Source of the DNA: Fluviibacter sp964498255
GTDB lineage: Bacteria > Pseudomonadota > Gammaproteobacteria > Burkholderiales > Rhodocyclaceae
DNA length: 64,000 bases
Assembly: GCA_964498255.1 (NCBI GenBank)
Contig: CAZCGW010000003.1
Coordinates: forward strand, 1 to 64,000
Direction: 5' to 3'
Made by a program: the position numbers and the translations under genes. The notes beneath the pieces were generated by a model. It worked only from the letters and a program-made list of their open reading frames with translations, was not told the DNA's origin and searched no databases. Positions 53,001 to 59,740 of this stretch are shown piece after piece. Each line of letters starts with the position of its first letter. Positions within the stretch are counted from its first letter, which is position 1.

Positions 53001-53610
53001 CCTGGCGGCCCTGGTTGAGTTGAATTCAGCACTTGAGCGTAAAACCTATCTCGATGCGCAGTCCGAAGATCTGTTACTGGCTATGGAAACGCTGGAAAAT
53101 GCGATCCGTCGTATTGACCGTGAAACCCGGACGCTATTGCAGACCACCTTTGATGCAGTCAATCAGCATTTCGGGACCTTGTTCCCGAGCCTGTTTGGTG
53201 GCGGGGAAGCGCGTCTGATCATGACGGGTGATGAAATTCTGGATGCGGGTGTTCAAGTGATGGCGCAACCACCAGGCAAGAAGAATTCGACGATTCATCT
53301 GCTCTCGGGTGGTGAAAAAACGCTAACGGCTATTGCCCTAGTGTTCTCGTTGTTCCAGTTGAATCCAGCACCATTCTGTTTGCTGGATGAAGTGGATGCA
53401 CCACTGGATGATGCCAATACGGTCCGTTTCTGCGAGATGGTAAAACGGATGTCGGATAAGACTCAGTTCCTCTTCATTAGCCACAATAAGATTGCAATGG
53501 AGATGGGTAATCAGTTAGTAGGCGTGACCATGCAGGAATTCGGTGTGTCGCGTATTGTAGAAGTCGATATGGAAGAAGCGCTGCAAATGCGCGAAACGAC
53601 AGTAGGTTGA
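50083..53610 (+). CDS. smc: Chromosome segregation protein SMC
   Basis: SMC is the core ATPase of the bacterial condensin complex. The 1175-residue product has the N-terminal Walker A GPNGCGKSN (31-39), a long coiled coil (about 165-505), a hinge (about 510-650), a returning coiled coil rich in Glu/Gln/Ala/Arg, and the C-terminal signature LLSGGEKTLTAIAL (about 1073-1086) followed by Walker B CLLDEVDAPLDDAN. Presence of SMC rather than MukB fits a betaproteobacterium. It overlaps nothing upstream and is followed two bases later by zipA and then ligA, a conserved trio. Confidence 0.97.
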   Translation: MRLTKLKLAGFKSFVDPTNVELPGQLIGVVGPNGCGKSNIMDAVRWVLGETRATELRGESMQDVIFNGTTSRKPVSRASVEMVFDNTLGRAVGQWSQYAELSVKRVLTRNGQSDYFINNLKVRRKDVTDLFMGTGLGPRAYAIIGQGTVSRIIEAKPEELRVFLEEAAGVTRYKERRKETEGRLSDTRENLARLEDIRQELGTQIGRLESQAEVAERYQSLQAELISTQQKLWSVKLQEGRTDAQLLSAGLAAAQTELEETVARQRNIEAELETLREAYYTANDLVQTAQSTFFSINAEVATIEADIRHRQETRRNLEARLQQLMVDRESWKQRQIQAEEDLVRWTELQEHAAMRLAQNQEMLERAQEGLPAFEDAEREAQEQASQFRGELSGLEQRLQVAQANRSNAERNLARITQQIERLQRDEAALAPPDAEQLQALAEQRESAAMALAELQEQQAVAEESLTSAEQHLQESTDQQRTLQQEFTQTQARHQALKQLQERVQASGSLPDWLRKAGLQERPALWQKIRVTSGWELAVEAVLRDRLKAVACGQQDLPELDRCFAEPPSLRLTLLMPEMNAVSAGEGADSLMAQVECLDGQIKPVLARWLSGVRTAPSLESARALQNQLSAEESIVTPQGHLLDRYSVTFFAPDAADHGLLERQQELEATQARVEALTIPLDEANARVEAAREALRSTRLTLEGLRQQAQAAQAEQNRHAIEHEKLAQAVRHYEERVRSLNAGRDEQQSELQAEQQRLEEQSALLQNLESAVAVAQSSLSERLSVRETASRALRDARDAMVKVERDVQEAEFSCRECQSRLDDLRNQARLSVDECRRIEDSTVQAKTELEGADGDELREKLETALGLRTEKEQALAEIRDAAESKASELRTQEESRMRMEQQLEPVRARINDHQLKHQAAELAAAQYEGLLVEAGCTPEQIEVLVAGIGDVKAGPLQSTITRVQREIEAMGPVNLAALVELNSALERKTYLDAQSEDLLLAMETLENAIRRIDRETRTLLQTTFDAVNQHFGTLFPSLFGGGEARLIMTGDEILDAGVQVMAQPPGKKNSTIHLLSGGEKTLTAIALVFSLFQLNPAPFCLLDEVDAPLDDANTVRFCEMVKRMSDKTQFLFISHNKIAMEMGNQLVGVTMQEFGVSRIVEVDMEEALQMRETTVG

Positions 53611-53612
53611 TT

Positions 53613-54662
53613 ATGAACGAACTGCAACTAAGTCTGCTGGGTCTGGGTGTATTCGCCATTGTGCTGGTGGTTGTATATAACCGCTGGGTCGAGCATAAGC
53701 ATCGTAAGTTGAACGCGCCACCACCGGCCGAAGTTATTGCTGAAGTTGCTGCAGACGAAACGGCTTCTGACCGGCAGGAGCCGGTTTGGGATCATGGAGA
53801 AGGAGACTCGGGTCAATCCGCTGTTGATTTACCCACCGAGCCGACCATGTCTGAGTCGCCTACAACAGCTGAGCCTATAGCAGCGCTGACTGAGGTTGAG
53901 TCTTGGGTTGACGCGATTGCCTCACTCCGTTTCTATGAACCGCGTACGGCGGGATCTATTCGTGACACCCTGACTCAAATGGGCGCGGAGCGATTTGAGC
54001 GTGTGGAGTTTTACTCGGGAGATGGCTGGCATCGTGCCGATGCACTTCCTGATACGGCAATTGTTAGTAATTTGCGCGCGCGTATGCAGCTAGCGTCTAG
54101 GCGTGGCCCGGTTTCACCGGATAGCCTCCATGAGTGGATGCGTTCCCTGGAAAGCCTTGCGCAAATGCTATCGGCCGGACTTTCGGTGGAGTCCGAGGCG
54201 GTATTGATTGATCGTGCGGCAAATCTTGATGCCTTTTGTGTGCGTGTCGATGCACTCATTAGCCTGAATCTGAAACCGCGCCAGGACATGTCGAGTATTG
54301 TTGAGAAACTGTCGACGAGCGCATCTGGTTCGGCGCTGGTGGGTGAGTTTCCTAACTATGCAAGGCTGAGTGCCGCTGGAGAAATCGATTTCCAGCTGCA
54401 GGTAGATCAGAACGCATCTTTGATTAGTCTGGTGATGGATTTTCCGCATGTTCAGCGTCCTGACGCTGTTGTGGCTGAAATGCTGGATCTGGCCCGTACG
54501 CTGTCTACAACACTCGATGCGGAAATCGTCGATGATGCCGGACGTGCTATGAGCGAAGAGGGCATGGCGCTACTGGTTAATCAGGTGATCCGTCTGAATG
54601 CCATGCTCCAAGCCCAGGGTATTGAGCCGGGTTCCGCGTTGGCCCATCGTCTCTTCTCCTGA
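53613..54662 (+). CDS. zipA: ZipA-like cell division protein
   Basis: ZipA anchors FtsZ to the inner membrane. The 349-residue product begins with a membrane helix (LLGLGVFAIVLVVVYNRW, about 6-23), a basic patch and a Pro/Glu/Ala-rich linker (about 35-95). A C-terminal globular region (about 200-345) has the alternating hydrophobic pattern of the ZipA FtsZ-binding domain (SALVGEFPNYARLSAAGEIDFQLQ in part, and VVAEMLDLARTLSTTLDAEI). Betaproteobacterial ZipA is divergent, so the call leans on the smc-zipA-ligA order. ATG at 53613 is preferred over a TTG two codons earlier. Confidence 0.8.
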   Translation: MNELQLSLLGLGVFAIVLVVVYNRWVEHKHRKLNAPPPAEVIAEVAADETASDRQEPVWDHGEGDSGQSAVDLPTEPTMSESPTTAEPIAALTEVESWVDAIASLRFYEPRTAGSIRDTLTQMGAERFERVEFYSGDGWHRADALPDTAIVSNLRARMQLASRRGPVSPDSLHEWMRSLESLAQMLSAGLSVESEAVLIDRAANLDAFCVRVDALISLNLKPRQDMSSIVEKLSTSASGSALVGEFPNYARLSAAGEIDFQLQVDQNASLISLVMDFPHVQRPDAVVAEMLDLARTLSTTLDAEIVDDAGRAMSEEGMALLVNQVIRLNAMLQAQGIEPGSALAHRLFS

Positions 54663-54670
54663 TTGGTTCG

Positions 54671-56764
54671 GTGCAGGACGCGTTTGACTTCAACGTTCCC
54701 GAAGCTACGGGAGCACTAACATCCGCAGCGGATGTCGCTAATCGGATTGATGTGTTGCGGTCGCTACTGGAGAGATATGCGCATGCGTACTACGTATGTG
54801 ATGCACCTGAAGTACCTGATGCGGAGTATGACCGTCTCTTTCGTGAGCTCGAAAATCTTGAGGCGGCCAATCCGGCATTAGTGGTGGCGGAGTCACCGAC
54901 CCAGCGTGTCGGTGCTAAACCCCTCGCTTCGTTTGAAGCCGTGACACATCAGACACCGATGTTGTCGATTAATAATGCATTCAGTGCTGAGGAAGTTGAG
55001 GCCTTTGATCGGCGATGCCGAGAAACGCTGGGTCTGTCAGAGAGTGCGCCGCCCATTGCTTACGCCTGTGAACCAAAGTTTGATGGGCTCGCCATTTCCT
55101 TGGTCTACGAGGATGGGGTCTTTATACAAGGCGCAACCCGTGGCGATGGCACAACCGGTGAAAATGTCACGCTGAATTTAAAGACGATCCGGAGCATTCC
55201 GCTGCGCCTAGAGAAGCAGCAAGTGCCTAATGGACGTTTCGAAGTGCGCGGTGAGGTGCTAATTCGTCGGGCAGATTTCTCGCAATTGAACGCTACACAG
55301 GAAGCGGCAGGTGAAAAAACGTTTGCTAACCCGCGTAATGCCGCAGCAGGGAGCCTCCGACAGTTAGATTCAGCTATAACGGCACAACGCCCACTCACAT
55401 TTTTTGCTTACGGCATTGGTGATGCAGACAGTGATGCAGCGCTACCCGAAACACAATCTGGGGTGCTTAACTGGCTTTATAGTCTCGGTTTCCGGGTTGC
55501 AGAATCCAGGGCAGTTGTTGAAGGTTCAGCCGGTCTGTTGGGTTATTACGAGCAGATGGCATTGCAACGCCCCACTTTGGCGTATGACATTGATGGTGTG
55601 GTCTATAAGGTCGATCGTCGGGATTTGCAGAAACGCTTAGGTTTTGTTTCGCGTGCACCTCGCTTTGTCATTGCCCATAAGTTTCCTGCCGAGGAAGTGC
55701 TATCCCGCGTTGAAGGAATCGATGTGCAGATTGGGCGCACGGGTGCTGTGACGCCAGTAGCCCGCCTGGAGCCCGTCTTTGTTGGTGGCGTTACCGTTAC
55801 GAATGCCACACTGCATAATTTTAACGAGATGGCGCGCAAGGACATCCGGGTCGGTGACACGGTTATTGTGCGGCGGGCAGGGGATGTTATTCCTGAAGTC
55901 GTATCCAGTCTGCTTGATCGAAGACCTGTGGATGGCGATGGCCAGCCCATTCATTCTCTGATGTCTTGTCCAACGCTTTGTCCTGAGTGTGGCTCCCATA
56001 TCGAGTTACCGCCGGATGAAGCCGTGGCGCGGTGCACGGGTGGTCTGGTGTGCCCCGCTCAGCGCAAGCAGGCGCTGCGGCATTTTGCATCCCGTCGTGC
56101 GATGGATATCGAAGGCCTGGGCGAGAAAATTGTCGATCAGCTAGTTGAAGCAGGTTTAGTTCATTCACCCGCTGATTTGTACGTATTAACGGTGCCTCAA
56201 TTGACATCGTTAGATCGTTTTGCCGAAAAATCTGCCGAGAATCTGGTCGCCGCAATCCAGCAAAGTTGCAATACCCGTCTGGATCGAATGATTTATGCCT
56301 TGGGTATTCGTAATGTGGGCGAGCAAACCGCCAAAGATCTTGCGCGTTACCTGGGGTCTATGGATGCATTGCTCCAGGCAGATGTTTCGACCTTGATGCA
56401 GGTGCCCGATGTGGGTCCTGTTGTTGCAGATTCGATTGTTGCCTTCTTTAGCGAAGCTCACAATCGTGAAGTGCTTTCACGTATGCAGGCGTCCGGCGTG
56501 CATTGGCAGGATATCCCGCTGCAACATGCTGAGGGGCCGCTCGTGGGTAAAACCATTGTTCTGACGGGCACCTTGCCCAATTTGAGCCGGGATGAAGCCA
56601 AGGCGCTTGTCGAAGCCGCGGGTGGCAAGGTTTCTGGCTCTGTTTCAGCCAAGACGTACTGGGTGGTTGCCGGTGAAGCTGCGGGTTCCAAGCTGGACAA
56701 GGCACAAAGTCTGGGCATCACTATTCTGGATGAAGTGGAATTCCTGAAACGTTTACAATCATGA
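54671..56764 (+). CDS. ligA: NAD-dependent DNA ligase LigA
   Basis: LigA seals nicks using NAD+. The 697-residue product has the expected order: Ia NAD-binding domain (HAYYVCDAPEVPDAEYDRLF near 36-55), the adenylated Lys136 in CEPKFDGLA, an OB fold, a four-Cys zinc finger (CPECGSH ... CTGGLVC), helix-hairpin-helix repeats, and a BRCT domain from about 620 (LVGKTIVLTGTLPNLSRDEAKALVEAAGGKV in part). The start is a GTG at 54671, eight bases after zipA. Its stop overlaps an ATG leading to galU. Confidence 0.96.
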   Translation: MQDAFDFNVPEATGALTSAADVANRIDVLRSLLERYAHAYYVCDAPEVPDAEYDRLFRELENLEAANPALVVAESPTQRVGAKPLASFEAVTHQTPMLSINNAFSAEEVEAFDRRCRETLGLSESAPPIAYACEPKFDGLAISLVYEDGVFIQGATRGDGTTGENVTLNLKTIRSIPLRLEKQQVPNGRFEVRGEVLIRRADFSQLNATQEAAGEKTFANPRNAAAGSLRQLDSAITAQRPLTFFAYGIGDADSDAALPETQSGVLNWLYSLGFRVAESRAVVEGSAGLLGYYEQMALQRPTLAYDIDGVVYKVDRRDLQKRLGFVSRAPRFVIAHKFPAEEVLSRVEGIDVQIGRTGAVTPVARLEPVFVGGVTVTNATLHNFNEMARKDIRVGDTVIVRRAGDVIPEVVSSLLDRRPVDGDGQPIHSLMSCPTLCPECGSHIELPPDEAVARCTGGLVCPAQRKQALRHFASRRAMDIEGLGEKIVDQLVEAGLVHSPADLYVLTVPQLTSLDRFAEKSAENLVAAIQQSCNTRLDRMIYALGIRNVGEQTAKDLARYLGSMDALLQADVSTLMQVPDVGPVVADSIVAFFSEAHNREVLSRMQASGVHWQDIPLQHAEGPLVGKTIVLTGTLPNLSRDEAKALVEAAGGKVSGSVSAKTYWVVAGEAAGSKLDKAQSLGITILDEVEFLKRLQS

Positions 56765-56796
56765 AAAATATCAATGCTGTTGATACGGAGTGTTCG

Positions 56797-57663
56797 ATGA
56801 AAAAGGTTCGCAAAGCTGTTTTTCCGGTGGCCGGTCTGGGTACCCGTTTTCTACCTGCTACCAAGGCCAGCCCGAAAGAAATGCTGACAGTGGTGGATAA
56901 ACCGCTGATCCAGTATGCGGTTGAAGAAGCGGTTGCGGCCGGTATTACCGAAATGGTTTTTGTGACAGGGCGAAGCAAACGCGCCATTGAAGATCACTTT
57001 GACAAGGCTTACGAACTTGAAAGCGAGCTTGCCCAGAAGAACAAGCAGGCCTTGCTGGATATTGTTCAGAATATCCTGCCCAAGCACGTTAACTGTATTT
57101 ACATTCGCCAGGCCGAGCCGCTTGGACTAGGTCATGCAGTCCTTTGCGCCAAGCCGGTTATTGGTGATGAACCATTTGCTGTACTGCTGGCAGATGATTT
57201 GCTGGATGGTTCAACCCCGGTGATGAAGCAGATGGTGGATTGCTACGATTACTACCGTTGTTCTGTACTCGGTGTTCAGGATGTGCCACGCGCTGACACC
57301 AAAAGCTACGGCATTGTTGATGCACGCACAGTCTCGGATCGTCTGGAACAGGTTAATGCAATTGTTGAAAAGCCGGATCCTGCGAGTGCACCATCGACGC
57401 TGGCAGTCGTAGGCCGTTATATTCTGTCGGGACGTATTTTCCATCATCTGGAAAACATCAAACCGGGTGCAGGTGGCGAGATTCAGTTGACTGATGGCAT
57501 TGCCAGTCTGCTCGGTGAAGAGCAGGTGCTGGCCTATCGTTATGATGGTGTGCGCTATGACTGTGGTTCGAAATTAGGCTATCTCAAAGCAACAGTCGCA
57601 CTGGGTCAGCGTCATCCGGAAGTGGGTTCGGAATTTAGCCAGTATCTCGAATCGATTAAGTAA
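56797..57663 (+). CDS. galU: UTP-glucose-1-phosphate uridylyltransferase GalU
   Basis: GalU makes UDP-glucose for cell-surface polysaccharides. The 288-residue product has the nucleotide-binding start FPVAGLGTRFLPATKASPKEML, AEPLGLGHAVLCAKP near 110-124, and IVEKPDP around 200. I chose ATG at 56797, which has GGAG at a six-base spacing. An in-frame ATG at 56761 overlaps the ligA stop and would add 12 residues with no family support. It is likely cotranscribed with ligA. Confidence 0.95.
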   Translation: MKKVRKAVFPVAGLGTRFLPATKASPKEMLTVVDKPLIQYAVEEAVAAGITEMVFVTGRSKRAIEDHFDKAYELESELAQKNKQALLDIVQNILPKHVNCIYIRQAEPLGLGHAVLCAKPVIGDEPFAVLLADDLLDGSTPVMKQMVDCYDYYRCSVLGVQDVPRADTKSYGIVDARTVSDRLEQVNAIVEKPDPASAPSTLAVVGRYILSGRIFHHLENIKPGAGGEIQLTDGIASLLGEEQVLAYRYDGVRYDCGSKLGYLKATVALGQRHPEVGSEFSQYLESIK

Positions 57664-57680
57664 TCTGTCGGGCTTTCAAG

Positions 57681-58211
57681 ATGCGACACGATCCATCGGT
57701 TGCCGAATGCCTTTATGACCGCGTGGCAATTGATGGTCTTCTGGATACCCAGGCAGCGATTCTGAATGAGCGCTATGCAGGGGCTTGCCCACTAGTGCTC
57801 TGCGTCATGACGGGTGCTGTAGTCTATGCAGGTCATTTGCTGCCGCGCCTCAAGTTTTCGTTAGACTTGGATTATGTGCATGCCAGTCGTTATGGTGATG
57901 AACGTACCGGTGGCGCGCTTAACTGGCTGGTACGCCCAAGAAAACCAGTGCGTGATCGGGATGTGTTGCTGCTTGATGATATTCTCGACGAGGGCGTCAC
58001 CTTGAATGAAATTGCCCAATGGTTAAAAGCCGAGGGCGCCCGTAGCGTGGAGATCGCTGTCCTCACCCATAAAGAAAAATCGAAGCCGCAGCCGTGTGAG
58101 CCTAACTATCCCGCATTAAAAACACCGGATCAGTACGTATATGGTTTTGGTCTCGATGTGGATGGATTGTGGCGTAACGCTAACGGCATCTTCGTGGCGA
58201 CCCCGGCATGA
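57681..58211 (+). CDS. hpt: Hypoxanthine(-guanine) phosphoribosyltransferase
   Basis: This 176-residue type I phosphoribosyltransferase has the PRPP-binding loop VLLLDDILDEGVTL (about 95-108) and the Hpt-like LVLCVMTGAVVYAGHLLPRL near 38-57. The C-terminal DQYVYGFGLDVDGLWRN carries the base-contact aromatic/valine region of hypoxanthine enzymes. It would convert hypoxanthine (and perhaps guanine) to IMP/GMP. The next gene, a methyltransferase, starts inside its stop codon (ATGA), and methylthioinosine phosphorylase follows. Confidence 0.88.
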   Translation: MRHDPSVAECLYDRVAIDGLLDTQAAILNERYAGACPLVLCVMTGAVVYAGHLLPRLKFSLDLDYVHASRYGDERTGGALNWLVRPRKPVRDRDVLLLDDILDEGVTLNEIAQWLKAEGARSVEIAVLTHKEKSKPQPCEPNYPALKTPDQYVYGFGLDVDGLWRNANGIFVATPA

Positions 58212-58936
58212 TCCAACACCAATCAGCCGTGAAACAGACTGCACTGGAAGAGACTCTTCCAGATACATTGGTACGCTGGTCCACCGAGGCCGCTGATCTT
58301 GAAAAGCAAGGTGCGTATGACTGGCTTAGTAGCCGTGTCCGTGCAGATCGTGTTCTGGAAATTGGCTGTGGGTTTGGGCATTCAACGGCGGCATTGGTTA
58401 AGCGTGGGAAGACCGTATTCGCTCTGGATAATAGAATGGATTGTCTGGAGGCTACGCGTGAACGCGTGCCTGATGCCACTTACGGCCTAGCCGATATCCG
58501 ACAAATCCACGAGCTACTCATCAAGGATTTAAATGATTTTGCGCCCGAGGCGATGGTGCTCTGGATTGCTGGCGCACCTGCAGATGCTTTGCCACGGGAT
58601 GTGCCGGAGCAATATGCAGTGATGCAATACCGTCTTGCCTTCCAGCAGGCTGCTGTGGCACTGGCCGGGCAGATTGATTCGATTCGTACTGTTCATCTGG
58701 CAGACCGTACGGCTTTGCCCTGGGTGATGAAAGATGCAGGGCGCCAGACGATGATGCAATTGATTGCAACGTCGGTCATAGGCCATGCCCCATTTGGCAT
58801 TAGCCTGCCAAATGTTCAGTTTAGAAAGTTGTCCCTGCCGACCGCTTCGTTGCACCATGCGATGCCGGCTAATGTAGTGCCGGTGCTCGGGGAAGCAACG
58901 CTTGAACGCATCCAAACCGTTGCATCATCGACGTGA
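58208..58936 (+). CDS. Class I SAM-dependent methyltransferase
   Basis: This 242-residue protein has a Rossmann-type SAM site, VLEIGCGFGHSTAALV (about 49-64), followed by an acidic residue after strand 2 (ALDNRMDCLEATR). The C-terminal half is not recognisable to me, so the substrate cannot be named. The start overlaps the hpt stop by four bases and the phosphorylase gene begins 19 bases after its end, which ties it to purine or methylthio salvage by context only. No signal peptide or membrane segment is seen. Confidence 0.78.
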   Translation: MIQHQSAVKQTALEETLPDTLVRWSTEAADLEKQGAYDWLSSRVRADRVLEIGCGFGHSTAALVKRGKTVFALDNRMDCLEATRERVPDATYGLADIRQIHELLIKDLNDFAPEAMVLWIAGAPADALPRDVPEQYAVMQYRLAFQQAAVALAGQIDSIRTVHLADRTALPWVMKDAGRQTMMQLIATSVIGHAPFGISLPNVQFRKLSLPTASLHHAMPANVVPVLGEATLERIQTVASST

Positions 58937-58955
58937 TTAATTAAGTGGGTACATC

Positions 58956-59729
58956 ATGAATACAACAGACAAATCGCAATTGCTGGCAATTATCGGTGGC
59001 AGTGGGCTTAATCATTTGCCCATTCTTGATGGTGCTCATCGGCAATTCGTGCGCACACCCTATGGAGAGCCATCGTGCCCGATGACTTTGGGTACGATTT
59101 GCGGTCATCCGATGGTGTTTCTTGCGCGCCATGGCTATGGCCACACCATACAGCCTGATCGTATTAATTATCGGGCTAATATTTACGCACTTCACTCTTT
59201 GGGAGTCACGGGGATTGTTGCGGTGGGTTCCGTAGGGTCGATACATCCGACCTTAGTTCCGGGGGATCTAGTGATTCCGGATCAGATGATTGATTACACC
59301 TGGGGTCGTGCTTCAACCTTTCATGGTTCCGAGCCCGGTGTCGACATGCATATCGACTTTACGCATCCGTTCTCCGAAGAGATTCGCAGCAAACTTTCCG
59401 GTGTTGCAGACCTGCTCGGTTTTAATGTTCACGAAGGCGGTGTTTACGCGTGCACGCAGGGCCCTCGTCTGGAAACGGCTGCGGAAATCAGGCGCTTAGC
59501 GGGAGATGGGGCGGATGTTGTGGGTATGACGGGCATGCCGGAAGCCGTTTTGGCGCGTGAGCTCGGCATTCCTTATGCGCAACTCAATGTGGTTGCCAAC
59601 TATGCTGCGGGCATTGGTGAAAGCGTCCATGGCATCGAGTTCAGCGCCCTCGGCCCGGTGCTTGAGACTGCCATGTGTAAAGTCCGACTTCTCATTGAAA
59701 CACTGGTGGGTTGTAAAGTTCCGGAGTAG
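58956..59729 (+). CDS. S-methyl-5'-thioinosine phosphorylase (MTAP/PNP family)
   Basis: This 257-residue phosphorylase belongs to the MTAP/PNP family. The phosphate loop starts IIGGSGLNHL, followed by RHGYGHTIQPDRINYRANI and GVYACTQGPRLETAAEI, and MTGMPEAVLARELGIPYA. The stretch after this reads NVVANYAAG. Adenine-specific MTAP carries Asp residues here that hold the 6-amino group, whereas this protein and the Pseudomonas methylthioinosine phosphorylase carry Asn/Ala. I therefore favour a 6-oxopurine substrate (methylthioinosine), which would need a separate methylthioadenosine deaminase. Product hypoxanthine could feed hpt, two genes upstream. Confidence 0.82.
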   Translation: MNTTDKSQLLAIIGGSGLNHLPILDGAHRQFVRTPYGEPSCPMTLGTICGHPMVFLARHGYGHTIQPDRINYRANIYALHSLGVTGIVAVGSVGSIHPTLVPGDLVIPDQMIDYTWGRASTFHGSEPGVDMHIDFTHPFSEEIRSKLSGVADLLGFNVHEGGVYACTQGPRLETAAEIRRLAGDGADVVGMTGMPEAVLARELGIPYAQLNVVANYAAGIGESVHGIEFSALGPVLETAMCKVRLLIETLVGCKVPE

Positions 59730-59740
59730 GGCAAGGGGAT

